Shown: positions 34,833 through 44,506, numbered from the stretch's first letter. The stretch: 64,000 nucleotides of DNA from Planctomycetales bacterium ZRK34 (GCA_014873095.1 CP050848.1:1302001-1366000), one strand, 5' to 3'. A program made the numbers and translations. Notes: generated from the letters alone by a model not told the origin.

Positions 34833-35447
34833 ATGAACTGGATCGAACAGAACACTGCCGACGCCGAGATGCTCAACCGGATCGACCTCTCACCGCTCGA
34901 TGGGACGCAGATCGAGGGCGATGATCAATTGGTCGAGTCCATCGACTCGCACAACCAGGCGATCACCGCGCTCACCGCCCGGTTCAGCAAGCTGGCCGAG
35001 GATCGTCACATCATCGCCGACGCGGATCACTGGTTCGCTCACGACGCCGACACCGTTGTGACTGAACGCCGCCGCATCATGGCCGAATCCTGGGATGTGC
35101 TCGTGGCGCTGCGGAGGCTGCTCGACGATCGAGCCGACCTGCTGAACCACGTCGAAGCTCACATGGCCGACATAGCCCACGGGTTGGCTGAGGAACTGGA
35201 AGAGGCGCTGTACGATGCGCGCGGGTCACTTCAGCGCAAGCACCGCCAGTACCTCAAGGCCGAACCCGTTCACGGCCCGGCCTACATCGCGGCGCAGGCC
35301 GAGAGCGACGAGACAGTCGTAGCGCTGCGTGAGCATGCGGATCAATGGGAGCAGGCCCTGTCGTCGCTCCAGTCGCTCCGCCATCGCAACGAGCAACGGG
35401 CGGCTCTTACGTTCTGTCAGCGCGAAGTGTACGAGCATCTCAATTGA
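34833..35447 (+). CDS. Hypothetical helical protein
   Basis: A 204-residue acidic protein, almost wholly helical, with heptad-like stretches (LVALRRLLDDRADLLNHVEAHMADIAHGLAEELEEAL and SLQSLRHRNEQRAAL), suggesting a coiled coil. No catalytic motif or membrane segment is visible. GAGGTAACC precedes the ATG at 34833. It is an element gene of unknown role. Confidence 0.7.
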   Translation: MNWIEQNTADAEMLNRIDLSPLDGTQIEGDDQLVESIDSHNQAITALTARFSKLAEDRHIIADADHWFAHDADTVVTERRRIMAESWDVLVALRRLLDDRADLLNHVEAHMADIAHGLAEELEEALYDARGSLQRKHRQYLKAEPVHGPAYIAAQAESDETVVALREHADQWEQALSSLQSLRHRNEQRAALTFCQREVYEHLN

Positions 35448-35782
35448 AGATCGTTGCGCACCCGGCCCGGCCGTCGATCATGGCGGTCGGGTTGGGCGCA
35501 GAGCGCTGCCAGTCTGGCATGTTGCGAGTGCGCGCCTGCCACCGGGACTTGAAAGGACAACGGTGGACAACGATGAACAACGTGGGTCTGCGTTGGTCTG
35601 CGTCACGGGTCCTCCCCGGGCCGCGACTGCCAGGATGGCACCGGGAACAGTCGCGTCCCAGCACAGAGTTTCTTTCAGGGTGCGTAACTTCTGCCGTAAC
35701 GCACCCCCCGGAATTGATCCGCATGGAATCGGTTGTCCCGGCGCTTCGCATTCGCCAACAACACACCGTTGGAGAACCACCC
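35448..35782. other. Non-coding stretch with one hairpin
   Basis: I see no convincing gene here. GGGTGCGT (35678-35685) and ACGCACCC (35699-35706) form an 8-bp stem with a 13-base loop; there is no T-run, so it is not a standard terminator. Otherwise the 335 bases hold nothing I can support. Confidence 0.45.
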
Positions 35783-36007
35783 ATGGCCGCATTGATGACT
35801 CGTCGCATGCTGCTGGAGATCACCTGGCGGCGTCGCGGTGATCATCGCAGCTGCTACTGCCGCATGTGCATCATGTGCGGCACGGTGTTCTACGCCGGCC
35901 GGCCCGAGGCCCGGTATTGCCAATCCGCGTGTCGCCAGCGGGCTTATCGGCAACGGGTCCGCGCCGCCCGCTGTTATGTCGGGACCAGCCGCCCGAATCC
36001 GACCTGA
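35783..36007 (+). CDS. Small Cys-rich zinc-ribbon-like protein
   Basis: A 74-residue basic protein with CYCRMCIMCGTVF and YCQSACRQRAYRQR, i.e. four to six Cys that can form a zinc ribbon followed by an Arg-rich helix, as in small nucleic-acid-binding proteins of mobile elements. GGAG precedes the ATG at 35783. The family is not recognised. Confidence 0.65.
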   Translation: MAALMTRRMLLEITWRRRGDHRSCYCRMCIMCGTVFYAGRPEARYCQSACRQRAYRQRVRAARCYVGTSRPNPT

Positions 36008-36156
36008 CCACGCATACTTCGCCTCTGTTCGCCCACGCTGGCCCGCCCCCGGAACCGAAGAGCCCCTCCGCCCTCGTCGCCGGTCGCGACACGTGGCCTT
36101 CCGGGGCCGAGGGCCGGTATTTCAACTGTCACCCCTTTGCGAAAGGAATCGCACTT

Positions 36157-36411
36157 ATGGCCGTCATTTGTGAAAACTCCAAGTCCTCGCCCCAGAAAGG
36201 CGGCACGTCCAGACCCACCGCGATGCTCACCGCCGCTGACGTGGCGGCCATGCTCGCTTGTTCCATGAAGACCGTCTATCGCCTGGTCGATCGCGGCGCG
36301 ATCCCGCGACCGCTTCGCGTCGGCGGCATGTTGCGCTGGAACAGAACTCATGTCGAGCAGTGGATCGCCGACGGCTGCCCACCCCGGAGTTCCCAGAATT
36401 CGGGGGGCTGA
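36157..36411 (+). CDS. AlpA/excisionase-like helix-turn-helix protein (copy 2)
   Basis: An 84-residue protein with the helix-turn-helix MLTAADVAAMLACSMKTVYR, then GAIPRPLRVGGMLRWNRTHVE and QWIADGCP. It is a close paralogue of the 88-residue protein encoded at 31339 (shared PRP-LR-G, LRWNR, WIA-CP positions). GAAAGGA precedes the ATG. It lies 96 bases upstream of the integrase, the usual position of an excisionase (Xis) or integrase activator. Confidence 0.88.
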   Translation: MAVICENSKSSPQKGGTSRPTAMLTAADVAAMLACSMKTVYRLVDRGAIPRPLRVGGMLRWNRTHVEQWIADGCPPRSSQNSGG

Positions 36412-36507
36412 ATTTGCCAAAAAGCCCTTGATTTATGCTTCGAAATACCCCTGACTGTGTCCTGTGAGAACCCCGGCCCCCGGATGGGCCCCGATATAGG
36501 AACTGCC

Positions 36508-37938
36508 ATGGCCACGATCTACAAAAAGAAGTACCCAATCCCGATACCACAGAACGCCGAGGTGGTGGTTCGCAACGGCCGCCGGTTCGCCCGCTGGACC
36601 AATGCCAAGAATCAGACCCGCACCGCCGAGGTGCTCGACGACGGGCGCATCGAGTTCGTGTCCGACTGCTGGTACATGCGTTACCGCGACGCCGAGGGCA
36701 TCATGCGGCGCGGCTCGACCGGCTGCCGCGAGAAGCAGGCGGCTCAGAAAAAACTCGCCGATGTGCTCGCCCACGTGGAAAAAGTTCAGACCGGCATCAT
36801 TACCTCGCAGGAGAAGCAGATCGCCAGTCACGCCGAGCGTTCGCTGAGCGAACATCTCGATGACTACCTCCAGCACTTATCCCGCAAACGGATTCGGGGT
36901 CGCAAGGTCTCGCCGATGTACCGAGCCAACCTCCGGGGTCGGTTTGAACGGCTGATAGCCGATTGCGGCTGGCGCCGGCTGCGCGACATTACACGGGAGC
37001 GCATGGAACGCTGGCTCGACGAGGCTGAGGCGAACAACCTGGCGGCGTCCACGCGCAACGAATACCTGATCTCCCTGTCGGCGCTGTGCAACTGGGCGGT
37101 CAAGACCGAACGCCTGGCCCGCAATCCTGTCACCGGCATCGGCAAAGCCGACCGATCTTCGGACCGCAGACACGTGCGCCGCGCGCTGACTGCCGACGAG
37201 GTTGCGCGCCTGCTGGATGCGGCGCGACGCCGGCCGATCGCCGAGTTGGGTCGTAAATCGGTTGCCTTGTCTGATGAGAATAAGCGAGGCCACCGTTCAT
37301 GGACGAAAGAGCCCCTGACCGCCGACAACTTTGAGCGCTGCTACGCCGAGGGGCTACAGCGACTGTCCAACCAGCGAAGCCGTCGCATCAAACTCGAAGC
37401 GACAGGACGCGAACGTGCACTGTTCTACCTGCTGGCCGTGTCTACTGGCCTGCGCCGTGGCGAATTGGCCAGTATCACCATCGGCCAGTTGCATCTGAAC
37501 GCCGTGCCCACGCCGTATCTCAACCTCGACGCCGAAGATGCCAAGAGCGGTCATGGTGCGGACATTCCGCTGCGCGCTGATGTGGTCGATGCGCTGCGTC
37601 GCCATCTGGCCGATCGTCCCGGTGCCCGCTATGACGACAAACTCTTCATCAATCCGTCTGCTATTCGCATCTTCGACGCCGACTGCCAGGCCGCTGGTAT
37701 CGCCAAGACCGACCCTCGGAACAGGGTCGTCGACATCCACGCCCTGCGCCACACCTTCGGCACCCACCTGTCAGCTTCCGGGGTTCACCCGCGCACCGCC
37801 ATGGCCGCCATGCGTCACAGCCGCATGGAACTGACGATGGTCCACTATACCGATCCCACCCTGCTCGATGTCGCCGGGGCGATCAATGCGCTGCCGGCGT
37901 TTGCCACGACCAAGACCGACACCGAACGCCGCGCCTGA
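36508..37938 (+). CDS. Tyrosine recombinase (integrase) of the element
   Basis: The 476-residue protein has an N-terminal arm-binding part, a SAM-like core-binding domain (about 110-200) and a catalytic domain (about 225-465). The visible active-site residues are the Arg of STGLRRGELASI, HALRHTFGTHLSASG (His-x-x-Arg), the His of AAMRHSRMELTMVHYTD and the Tyr in the same segment. It would integrate and excise the element by site-specific recombination. The ATG at 36508 is favoured over an upstream GTG because GATATAGGAACTGCC gives a ribosome site. A remnant of a second, related integrase lies at 39282. Confidence 0.95.
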   Translation: MATIYKKKYPIPIPQNAEVVVRNGRRFARWTNAKNQTRTAEVLDDGRIEFVSDCWYMRYRDAEGIMRRGSTGCREKQAAQKKLADVLAHVEKVQTGIITSQEKQIASHAERSLSEHLDDYLQHLSRKRIRGRKVSPMYRANLRGRFERLIADCGWRRLRDITRERMERWLDEAEANNLAASTRNEYLISLSALCNWAVKTERLARNPVTGIGKADRSSDRRHVRRALTADEVARLLDAARRRPIAELGRKSVALSDENKRGHRSWTKEPLTADNFERCYAEGLQRLSNQRSRRIKLEATGRERALFYLLAVSTGLRRGELASITIGQLHLNAVPTPYLNLDAEDAKSGHGADIPLRADVVDALRRHLADRPGARYDDKLFINPSAIRIFDADCQAAGIAKTDPRNRVVDIHALRHTFGTHLSASGVHPRTAMAAMRHSRMELTMVHYTDPTLLDVAGAINALPAFATTKTDTERRA

Positions 37939-37952
37939 TGATCGACACCGAT

Positions 37953-37978
37953 AGCTTCTGTCAATGTTGACAGAAGCT
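37953..37978. repeat. Perfect 12-bp inverted repeat after the integrase
   Basis: AGCTTCTGTCAA (37953-37964) and TTGACAGAAGCT (37967-37978) form a perfect palindrome with two central bases, 14 bases after the integrase stop. It may be a terminator (weak T-run) or an integrase/Xis site near an attachment core. No second copy is visible in the window. Confidence 0.65.
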
Positions 37979-38202
37979 TTCCGCACGGTGGGTTTTCCTC
38001 GTCGCAGATGCGTTGGGTCAGCTCGATGGACACGGGGTTAAGGACATCCCTTAAGTCAGCGGACATTGCTAAGTTTTGAGCAGCATTTTGCATCACGACG
38101 ACGATCTGAAAAATCGTCACATCCCAAAATCGGCCTTGATGCGGGTTCGATTTCATGGCTCACATGTGTCCAACGCTAAACCCCAAACACGAGGAGCACA
38201 CC

Positions 38203-38421
38203 ATGACCACCCATCCCCACGGCCACGACAAATCGGAACTCTTCGAACACATCCACGAGCAATTCAGTCCCGAAGCCGTCGCCGCCATCGCCGCCTGGCT
38301 CCAACCCGCCCGCACCAACAATCCCGAGGTCGACCGGCAGGTTCAATGGTTCATCGACCGCCTCGTCGAGATGCTCGGGACCGACCAGTACAACGCGCTG
38401 TGCGAAGAGCTGGGACTGTGA
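38203..38421 (+). CDS. Hypothetical small protein
   Basis: A 72-residue acidic protein (start HPHGHDKSELFEHIHEQF) with mostly helical prediction (AVAAIAAWLQPARTNN, QVQWFIDRLVEMLG). GAGGAG precedes the ATG at 38203. No family is recognised. It is 48 bases upstream of the HARE-HTH gene and may be co-transcribed with it. Confidence 0.62.
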   Translation: MTTHPHGHDKSELFEHIHEQFSPEAVAAIAAWLQPARTNNPEVDRQVQWFIDRLVEMLGTDQYNALCEELGL

Positions 38422-38469
38422 GCCCGGCTCATTTTGTTTCCACCACTCCCTTTTCAAAGGAGCAGCATC

Positions 38470-38811
38470 ATGGCAACGAAGAAGAAGACCACGAAGAAGG
38501 CCGGCGCCAAGGCCGGCAAGCCGAAGCCCGCGCCAAAGGCGAAGGCCAACCGTGAACGCGCCGCTGTGCCATCGAAGCCCAAGAAGGTCAGCGCCCTCGA
38601 CGCCGCCGCACAGGTGCTCGCCACTTCCGGGGGGCCGATGCGGGCGCAGCAGCTCATCGATGAGATGGCCAAGCGCCAGTTGTGGACGAGCCCCGGCGGC
38701 AAGACGCCGGCCAGCACCCTGTACGCCGCGATGACGCGCGAGATCAGCACGAAGGGGGCCGAGGCCCGCTTCAAGAAGACCGATCGCGGGCTGTTCATGG
38801 CCAACGGGTAA
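38470..38811 (+). CDS. HARE-HTH domain protein with Lys/Ala-rich tail
   Basis: The 113-residue protein has a Lys-rich, histone H1-like N-terminus (about 1-38) and a HARE-HTH (HB1/ASXL) winged-helix domain (about 45-110: SALDAAAQVLATSGGPMRAQ, STLYAAMTREIS, KKTDRGLF). Such proteins are frequent in planctomycetes and are predicted to bind DNA, sometimes with restriction or chromatin functions. AAAGGAG precedes the ATG. A strong terminator follows. Confidence 0.85.
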   Translation: MATKKKTTKKAGAKAGKPKPAPKAKANRERAAVPSKPKKVSALDAAAQVLATSGGPMRAQQLIDEMAKRQLWTSPGGKTPASTLYAAMTREISTKGAEARFKKTDRGLFMANG

Positions 38812-38839
38812 CGCAATCACGATCCCGCCTCCTCACCGA

Positions 38840-38863
38840 CCCCGGCCGCTTGGCTGGGGTTTT
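38840..38863 (+). terminator. Rho-independent terminator after the HARE-HTH gene
   Basis: CCCCGGCC, loop GCTT, GGCTGGGG (8-bp stem with one G-U) followed by TTTT at 38860-38863, 28 bases after the stop codon. Confidence 0.75.
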
Positions 38864-39281
38864 CTGCGGTGTAGCGGCACAAAAGGAACCGTTCTCCGTA
38901 GTTATCCGCTACCACCTTGGCGGTTTGGAGGGAACTCGATACTTCCGGGGTTTTGGCCCACGTTCGCCCGTGTTGGCGCGGGGCGCGTATGGGAGCGTTG
39001 TACCATCCGTCGCGGCGGCCGCGACGTGGGCCAACGTTGGCGATGTGTCGCGGACGGGGCGGGTGTGCGGCGGGCCGATTTACGTGGCGGGGCTCCGGGG
39101 AGCAATGCGTATTTTCATGGTCGTAAGAGCGGTTTCGGGTTGTTTTTCATCGGCGAGCGAATCAAACAAACGATGCGACTGTTCCCCCGGCCAATGAGAG
39201 ATCACCGGCGCAGGGAGGAACCGTGGTGAACAGCGAGCCCCGATTGCTTGGTGTCGGTTATTTTGTGTTGAGGGGGTGCCT
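38864..39281. other. Gene-free stretch
   Basis: These 418 bases are GC-rich and contain no frame with convincing coding character, ribosome site or known domain. They separate the HARE-HTH gene from an integrase remnant. Confidence 0.45.
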
Positions 39282-39411
39282 CAGCCGAATGGAACTGACG
39301 ATGATCTGCTGCGCCGATCCCACCCTGCTCGACGTGGCCGGCGCGGTCAACGCGCTGCCGCAATTCGGGGCGCCGGCCAGTCCGTCAATGACACGCGAAG
39401 GGGCGGTCTGA
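39282..39411 (+). pseudogene. Remnant of a second tyrosine integrase (C-terminal end)
   Basis: The frame reads SRMELTMICCADPTLLDVAG followed by AVNALPQFG, against SRMELTMVHYTDPTLLDVAG, AINALPAF in the integrase that ends at 37938. About 80 bases align with mainly third-position changes; the catalytic Tyr segment VHYT has become ICCA. It is therefore a dead 3' fragment of a related integrase, evidence of an earlier or tandem insertion at the same place. Confidence 0.85.
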
Positions 39412-39664
39412 TCGGACCTGTCAGGTGGGAACTGCCAAAATGCGGTGTCGCTATTCTCGGTTGTGGTCAATTCCAAGAATTCTCGGTCAGTTCACACGCC
39501 CAAAGCGATCAATACAACTGGGCACGATCTGGCTGTTGATTGAGGCGGACTGACCGCTCCAGACGTCCCCGTGAATCGTCTTCTTGACCCACGACTCCTA
39601 CGCTCGCGTAACTGCATCAATAGTAGTAGAATGTACTCTGGCGACGTGTGCTGGGGGTGAAGAC

Positions 39665-42600
39665 TTGTCTGACCCACATCCCATCCATCGTGTTCTGCAG
39701 CAATACCTGAACAGGTTGAACGCGGCTATCGTTCGCAGTCCGCTGCTTGATGCGACGTGCGGCGCCATCGGGCGTGGCCGACGCATTGACCTTACCCATC
39801 TTGACCTCTACGACGACGGCCAAGGGATCAAGTTGCTTCGACGGATGATGTCCGGCCGGCACTCCATGCCGATCCGCCCGACTTGGAACCGCTGGAATGT
39901 GGAAGATGACCTCGAGATGGATCTACTCAAGCTCTACCGCCAGGTTGAGCGTAATCTTGTTCGAGAGGCGAACAAGATTGAGAGGGAAACGGGTAATCGC
40001 AGTTTGTGGATGGGCTATCCATTGCTGCACGTTGTAGATCCACAGGACCGTGAACGGTCGATCCTCGCTCCCGTTCTGCTCTGGCCCATGCGTGTTGCGC
40101 TGGATACGGAGCATCAATGGGCGCTGCGGATCGACCGAGACAAGCTTGTAGAAGACCCAGTGCCGAATCAAGTCATGCGGGCTTGGGTAGAGCGTCGGCT
40201 GGGCGTACGGCTGGAACTGGAACCAAGTGCCGCCAAATCCCCCGAAGATCTTCAGCCTTTGATGCAGGAATGGATGGTACGCCTAAAGAGTTCAACTACG
40301 GTTGATCTCAATGGGTCACTGAACGAAGTCCCTCGAAAGGCAGAACTGCCGAAGAATAGCCAGCCCCACGTAGTCCACGCCAGCATTCTCGGTGTGATGC
40401 GGTGGCAGAACCAGGCATTGATGGATGACTTGGAGGAACTGCTCAAGCAGCGGCAATTTGTGGATGGGTCATTCCAGGGGCTATTCCTCGGCCAAGACCT
40501 GTCGAGCCGGCATGTTTGCGAGAATATCGGCGAAAACCATCGCCATTACGTCACGCCAGCCGACTTCTCGCAGGAACAAGCAGTGATCAAAGCTCAGCAG
40601 GAACCGGGCGTGGTCGTCCATGGTCCGCCGGGCACCGGGAAGAGCCAGACGATCACCAACATCGTCGCGGACGCACTGGCACGCCGGGAGAAAGTGCTGG
40701 TCGTCTGCCAAAAACGGGCTGCGATCGACGTCGTGGCCCAGCGGCTGAAAGCCGCAGGCCTCGATGATTTGTATCTCACGGTCCACGATGCCACAGGGGA
40801 CCGCGAATCGATTATCGACCTGCTCAAAGAGCAATTGGATCGTCTCAAGAACGATGGTGGCAGATCGAACAATGGAGTGGTCAAGCGACGGGAGCGTCTG
40901 TGTCGGCAGATCGAGGATGCAGAACAGGAACTCGACCTGTCACATCGCGAATATCATAAACAACGCAGCTTTGGTCTGAGCTTTCAGCAGTTGACCGCCA
41001 AACTCGTGCGTGTGGAAGACGGCCCCCGCATTGATCCGGATTCAGAATTATCGAAGCGGCTGAGCATGTCTGACTGGGCCTCTGTCGAACAGTTCTGCGA
41101 TCGCCTCGACCCTTTGGCCCGTTTATTTGTACTGAGTTCACCCCTTGAGAACCCGTGGCGGCATCGTTTGCCAGATTTCACGCTAAGCCCTCATAGTCAG
41201 CGGGCCGTCGAGGAAACGCTGGTTACGGTTCGGATAGCCAATGATCATCACCTCGAGTGCTGCGAAGTTGCTGGCCAGAGCATTTCTATCGGTGACGATC
41301 CGCAGGCATTTCTGGATCATGCCAAAGGTATCCTGCCGTTATTTGAGCCACTGCTTGAGCAGGATGACGTGGATGCATTCCTGAAATGGTTGGCCCGATG
41401 TGCAGCCGACAAGCATGTCTGGGAGCAAAGCGAATCCGCAGTATCCCTGGCGAAACTGCTCGCCACATCTGGGTCCAGCCGGGACCAGCGGGTCGCGGAT
41501 CTGATTCCTCAATTGGATGAGAACGAATCCCGCCGGATCCTCGCATTACTGGAGGGTGCTCTGGGCCAGCCTTGGCGTTGGTATTCGCTTTTGACCTCCA
41601 ACTACCGCCGCCATCGGCGAGCACTTAAACGGAGTCTTGAGAACTGGGCGCTGCAATGGTCGCGATCAGATCTAGAGTTGGTGCAAGCCGAACTTCTTCA
41701 TCGGCTGCAACAACAAAACCTCACGGCAGCGCTGGACGCGGCCGGGCTCGTCGGCGTTGATGGTGACACTGATGTTAGCCGTGATGGAGAGACATCGCGA
41801 CTGGCGCGATGGCTGAATCGCGCCAAACGCATCAGCGACAGTAGAATTGTTCAAAACAGCTCCCTTGTCGCGGCCGGGCTAAAGGTCGCCTCAAAAGGGT
41901 CGGTGGATGAGCTCAACCAGTGGTTGGAACAGCTTAGGGCAGCGATGAAGCAAGCAGAAGCTTTGGCCGCCTTGCTTGAGCAAATGGACACCATGAAGTC
42001 GTTTTTTGAGGATGACTTCTTGAGAGATCTGCGACAGACTGCTGTGGCAGGTGGGGACCTGCGCGACCAACTGATTGCGATCGAAGAGGGATTCGACCGA
42101 CTTGGGGAACTTGAGCAATACGATCGGGCACGCAATCGGGAATCGAGTGTGCACCAGGTCATTATTGATCGGCTGGGCAGTCTGTATAGCAGTCACTCAA
42201 TTGATGGCAATTCGCTTGCCGCTCTTTGGGTTCGAACAACAAAAGTCTCGGCCTTGACCACTTGGCGGAGCATGGTGCTTCGGGAAACGCCGATCGTTGC
42301 CGACGTGCATGGCTTGCGACTACAGCAGCTTCGTGAACAGCTCTCCGCAGGAATCGAAGAGAAGATGAAGCTGGAACCCCAAGCGCTCACCGCGCTGTGG
42401 CAGGCTCAGCAGACCCCTGCAACCCAGAGACCGTGGGGTCGGGTGTTGGTCAAGCGGGGAAAGAACGCGAAACGTCTTCGGGAGGTCGTGGAGATCGGCC
42501 ATCCTTATGGCCTGTTTGAACTGCGACCATGCTGGCTGACGAACCCGGACACGGCCAGCCAGGTGCTCCCGGCCGTTGAGGGCCTGTTCGATCTGGTCGT

Positions 42601-44506
42601 ATTTGACGAGGCTTCCCAGCTCCCTGTGGAACAGGCGGCGCCGGCGGTCTATCGCGGTCGTCGAATCGTAGTCGCCGGCGATGAGCACCAGCTGCCACCT
42701 ACGTCATTTTTCACCACGTCGGCCGGTGATGACCAATTGCCGGAGGCACCCGATTTGGAGTCTGAGGAAGACGCCGATGCCGCTGTCGTAGCGCCTGGCG
42801 TCGATGACTCGGGCATCGACCTTGCCGTGGGAGCTACTGACCTGCTCGACCTGTCCAAACGGGTGCTCCCTGAACATCAACTGACCGTGCATTACCGCTC
42901 TCGACACCCGGCACTGATCCAGTTTTCGAACTGGGCTTATTACCGGGGCAACCTTGAGGCCGCACATCCTGTTTGGGGTATAGAGGAAGCTTACGCCGCC
43001 CCTATCCGTATCCATCGAATCGATGGAGTCTATGAGAACAAGCAGAACAGGGCCGAAGCTCGATACGTCGTGGACCTGCTGGATCAATTATGGAACTCGT
43101 ATGACCAACCGCCGACCATCGGCGTCGTCACGTTCAACCAGCAGCAGGAAAAGCTGATCGAAACCGAACTCGACCGCCGGGCTTACGAAGATCACAATTT
43201 CAGAGCACAGCTTCAAGAGCAGCAGGATCGCAAGGACGGTCGTCAGGATGTCGGGTTCTTTGTGAAAAATCTTGAGTCGGTCCAGGGCGATGAACGCGAC
43301 CTGATTATCTTCTCGACGACATTCGGGCCCGCCGAACGCGGCGACCACGGGACATTCCGCCGCTACTTCGGACCACTGACCCAGATGGGTGGTGAGCGTC
43401 GCCTGAATGTTGCCGTGACGCGATCCAAACACGGCATGATCATTGTCACATCCATGCCCTTCGAGAAGATCAGCGACGTGGTGGGCGGCGTAGAGCCCGG
43501 CCAGAAGATCAAGGCACGCGATTTTCTACAGTCGTACATGCTCTACGCGGATGCGGTCTCCCGTGCCGACCGCCAAGGCGTTGAGACTTGGCTGGATCGA
43601 ATCGCCAACCTGTCCGCTGCGACCAGAGGCGCACGCCACGGTCACGTCGCCGAATTTGACTCAATCCTGGAAGAGCAGGTGTACGAGCGGCTCGTCGGTG
43701 CCGGCTACACGGTCGATACGCAGGTAGGCGAAGCAGGCTTTCGCATTGACCTGGCGGTACGGCACCCGGAATCGGGCCGAGGCTACCTGCTCGGCATCGA
43801 ATGCGATGGGGCAACCTATCACAGCGGACGGGCGGCTCGCAGTCGGGACGTATGGCGCGAGCAGATTCTCAAGAGCTACGGCTGGGACATCTTTCGTATC
43901 TGGAGCACCCGTTGGTGGACACATCCCGACACCGTAATGCAAGAGCTGCTGGAGCGATTACGGGATCGCGAGAAGAGTACCGATAGCCGCGGCCAACTGC
44001 TGGTTTTACCGGATACACCAGATGCTGAGGTTTACGCGGATCTCGATGATCAACCCGTCGAGCAAGCGACCACATCCACAACGAAATCCAAGTCGGCCGC
44101 GCGAAGGATGAATCGAAAGAGAACCGCGACACGCCCCACGCTCTTTATGCAAACTGCGTCAAGCATACCGGCCAAGGAGGAGCCACAGGTGCTTGACGGC
44201 CAGCCCAAGCAATGGGCAATGCGACTGGAGAAGGTTTTCTGGTCGGCGGCAGTGGCAGACGGGACGATTGCCGAATGGGAGGTGGCGGGCATGAACTACC
44301 GAATTGAGGTGTCTCGCCGCCGTGGCAAACGCTTAATCTCGTTAATGTGCAATCAGGAGGCTGTCGAGCACTGCGCCCTCCCCGAGATCAACGACGATGT
44401 TGCGGAGACGCTGTTATCCGATCTATCTCAACTCAACAGCACCACCGAAATCCACGACTGGTTCCGACGTCTGCAGTCGGCCCTGTATCCGGAACTATGG
44501 GGATAA
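39665..44506 (+). CDS. Giant SF1 helicase with PD-(D/E)xK nuclease domain (probable defence protein)
   Basis: About 1,613 residues from TTG 39665 (GGGGGTGA upstream); the frame is open further up to 39584. Order: N-terminal DUF4011-like region, SF1 helicase core with Walker A HGPPGTGKSQTI, a long helical insertion (about residues 390-900), Walker B VVFDEASQLP, GDEHQLPPT, QGDERDLIIFS and LNVAVTRSKHGMII, then a Vsr/DUF559-like PD-(D/E)xK domain (FRIDLAVRHPESG, LGIECDGATYHSG, WDIFRIWSTRWW) and a DUF3320-like tail. It would unwind and cut nucleic acid. Such single-gene helicase-nucleases are repeatedly found in anti-phage islands. Location between an integrase remnant and a tRNA gene fits a defence cargo. 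Confidence 0.9.
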   Translation: MSDPHPIHRVLQQYLNRLNAAIVRSPLLDATCGAIGRGRRIDLTHLDLYDDGQGIKLLRRMMSGRHSMPIRPTWNRWNVEDDLEMDLLKLYRQVERNLVREANKIERETGNRSLWMGYPLLHVVDPQDRERSILAPVLLWPMRVALDTEHQWALRIDRDKLVEDPVPNQVMRAWVERRLGVRLELEPSAAKSPEDLQPLMQEWMVRLKSSTTVDLNGSLNEVPRKAELPKNSQPHVVHASILGVMRWQNQALMDDLEELLKQRQFVDGSFQGLFLGQDLSSRHVCENIGENHRHYVTPADFSQEQAVIKAQQEPGVVVHGPPGTGKSQTITNIVADALARREKVLVVCQKRAAIDVVAQRLKAAGLDDLYLTVHDATGDRESIIDLLKEQLDRLKNDGGRSNNGVVKRRERLCRQIEDAEQELDLSHREYHKQRSFGLSFQQLTAKLVRVEDGPRIDPDSELSKRLSMSDWASVEQFCDRLDPLARLFVLSSPLENPWRHRLPDFTLSPHSQRAVEETLVTVRIANDHHLECCEVAGQSISIGDDPQAFLDHAKGILPLFEPLLEQDDVDAFLKWLARCAADKHVWEQSESAVSLAKLLATSGSSRDQRVADLIPQLDENESRRILALLEGALGQPWRWYSLLTSNYRRHRRALKRSLENWALQWSRSDLELVQAELLHRLQQQNLTAALDAAGLVGVDGDTDVSRDGETSRLARWLNRAKRISDSRIVQNSSLVAAGLKVASKGSVDELNQWLEQLRAAMKQAEALAALLEQMDTMKSFFEDDFLRDLRQTAVAGGDLRDQLIAIEEGFDRLGELEQYDRARNRESSVHQVIIDRLGSLYSSHSIDGNSLAALWVRTTKVSALTTWRSMVLRETPIVADVHGLRLQQLREQLSAGIEEKMKLEPQALTALWQAQQTPATQRPWGRVLVKRGKNAKRLREVVEIGHPYGLFELRPCWLTNPDTASQVLPAVEGLFDLVVFDEASQLPVEQAAPAVYRGRRIVVAGDEHQLPPTSFFTTSAGDDQLPEAPDLESEEDADAAVVAPGVDDSGIDLAVGATDLLDLSKRVLPEHQLTVHYRSRHPALIQFSNWAYYRGNLEAAHPVWGIEEAYAAPIRIHRIDGVYENKQNRAEARYVVDLLDQLWNSYDQPPTIGVVTFNQQQEKLIETELDRRAYEDHNFRAQLQEQQDRKDGRQDVGFFVKNLESVQGDERDLIIFSTTFGPAERGDHGTFRRYFGPLTQMGGERRLNVAVTRSKHGMIIVTSMPFEKISDVVGGVEPGQKIKARDFLQSYMLYADAVSRADRQGVETWLDRIANLSAATRGARHGHVAEFDSILEEQVYERLVGAGYTVDTQVGEAGFRIDLAVRHPESGRGYLLGIECDGATYHSGRAARSRDVWREQILKSYGWDIFRIWSTRWWTHPDTVMQELLERLRDREKSTDSRGQLLVLPDTPDAEVYADLDDQPVEQATTSTTKSKSAARRMNRKRTATRPTLFMQTASSIPAKEEPQVLDGQPKQWAMRLEKVFWSAAVADGTIAEWEVAGMNYRIEVSRRRGKRLISLMCNQEAVEHCALPEINDDVAETLLSDLSQLNSTTEIHDWFRRLQSALYPELWG

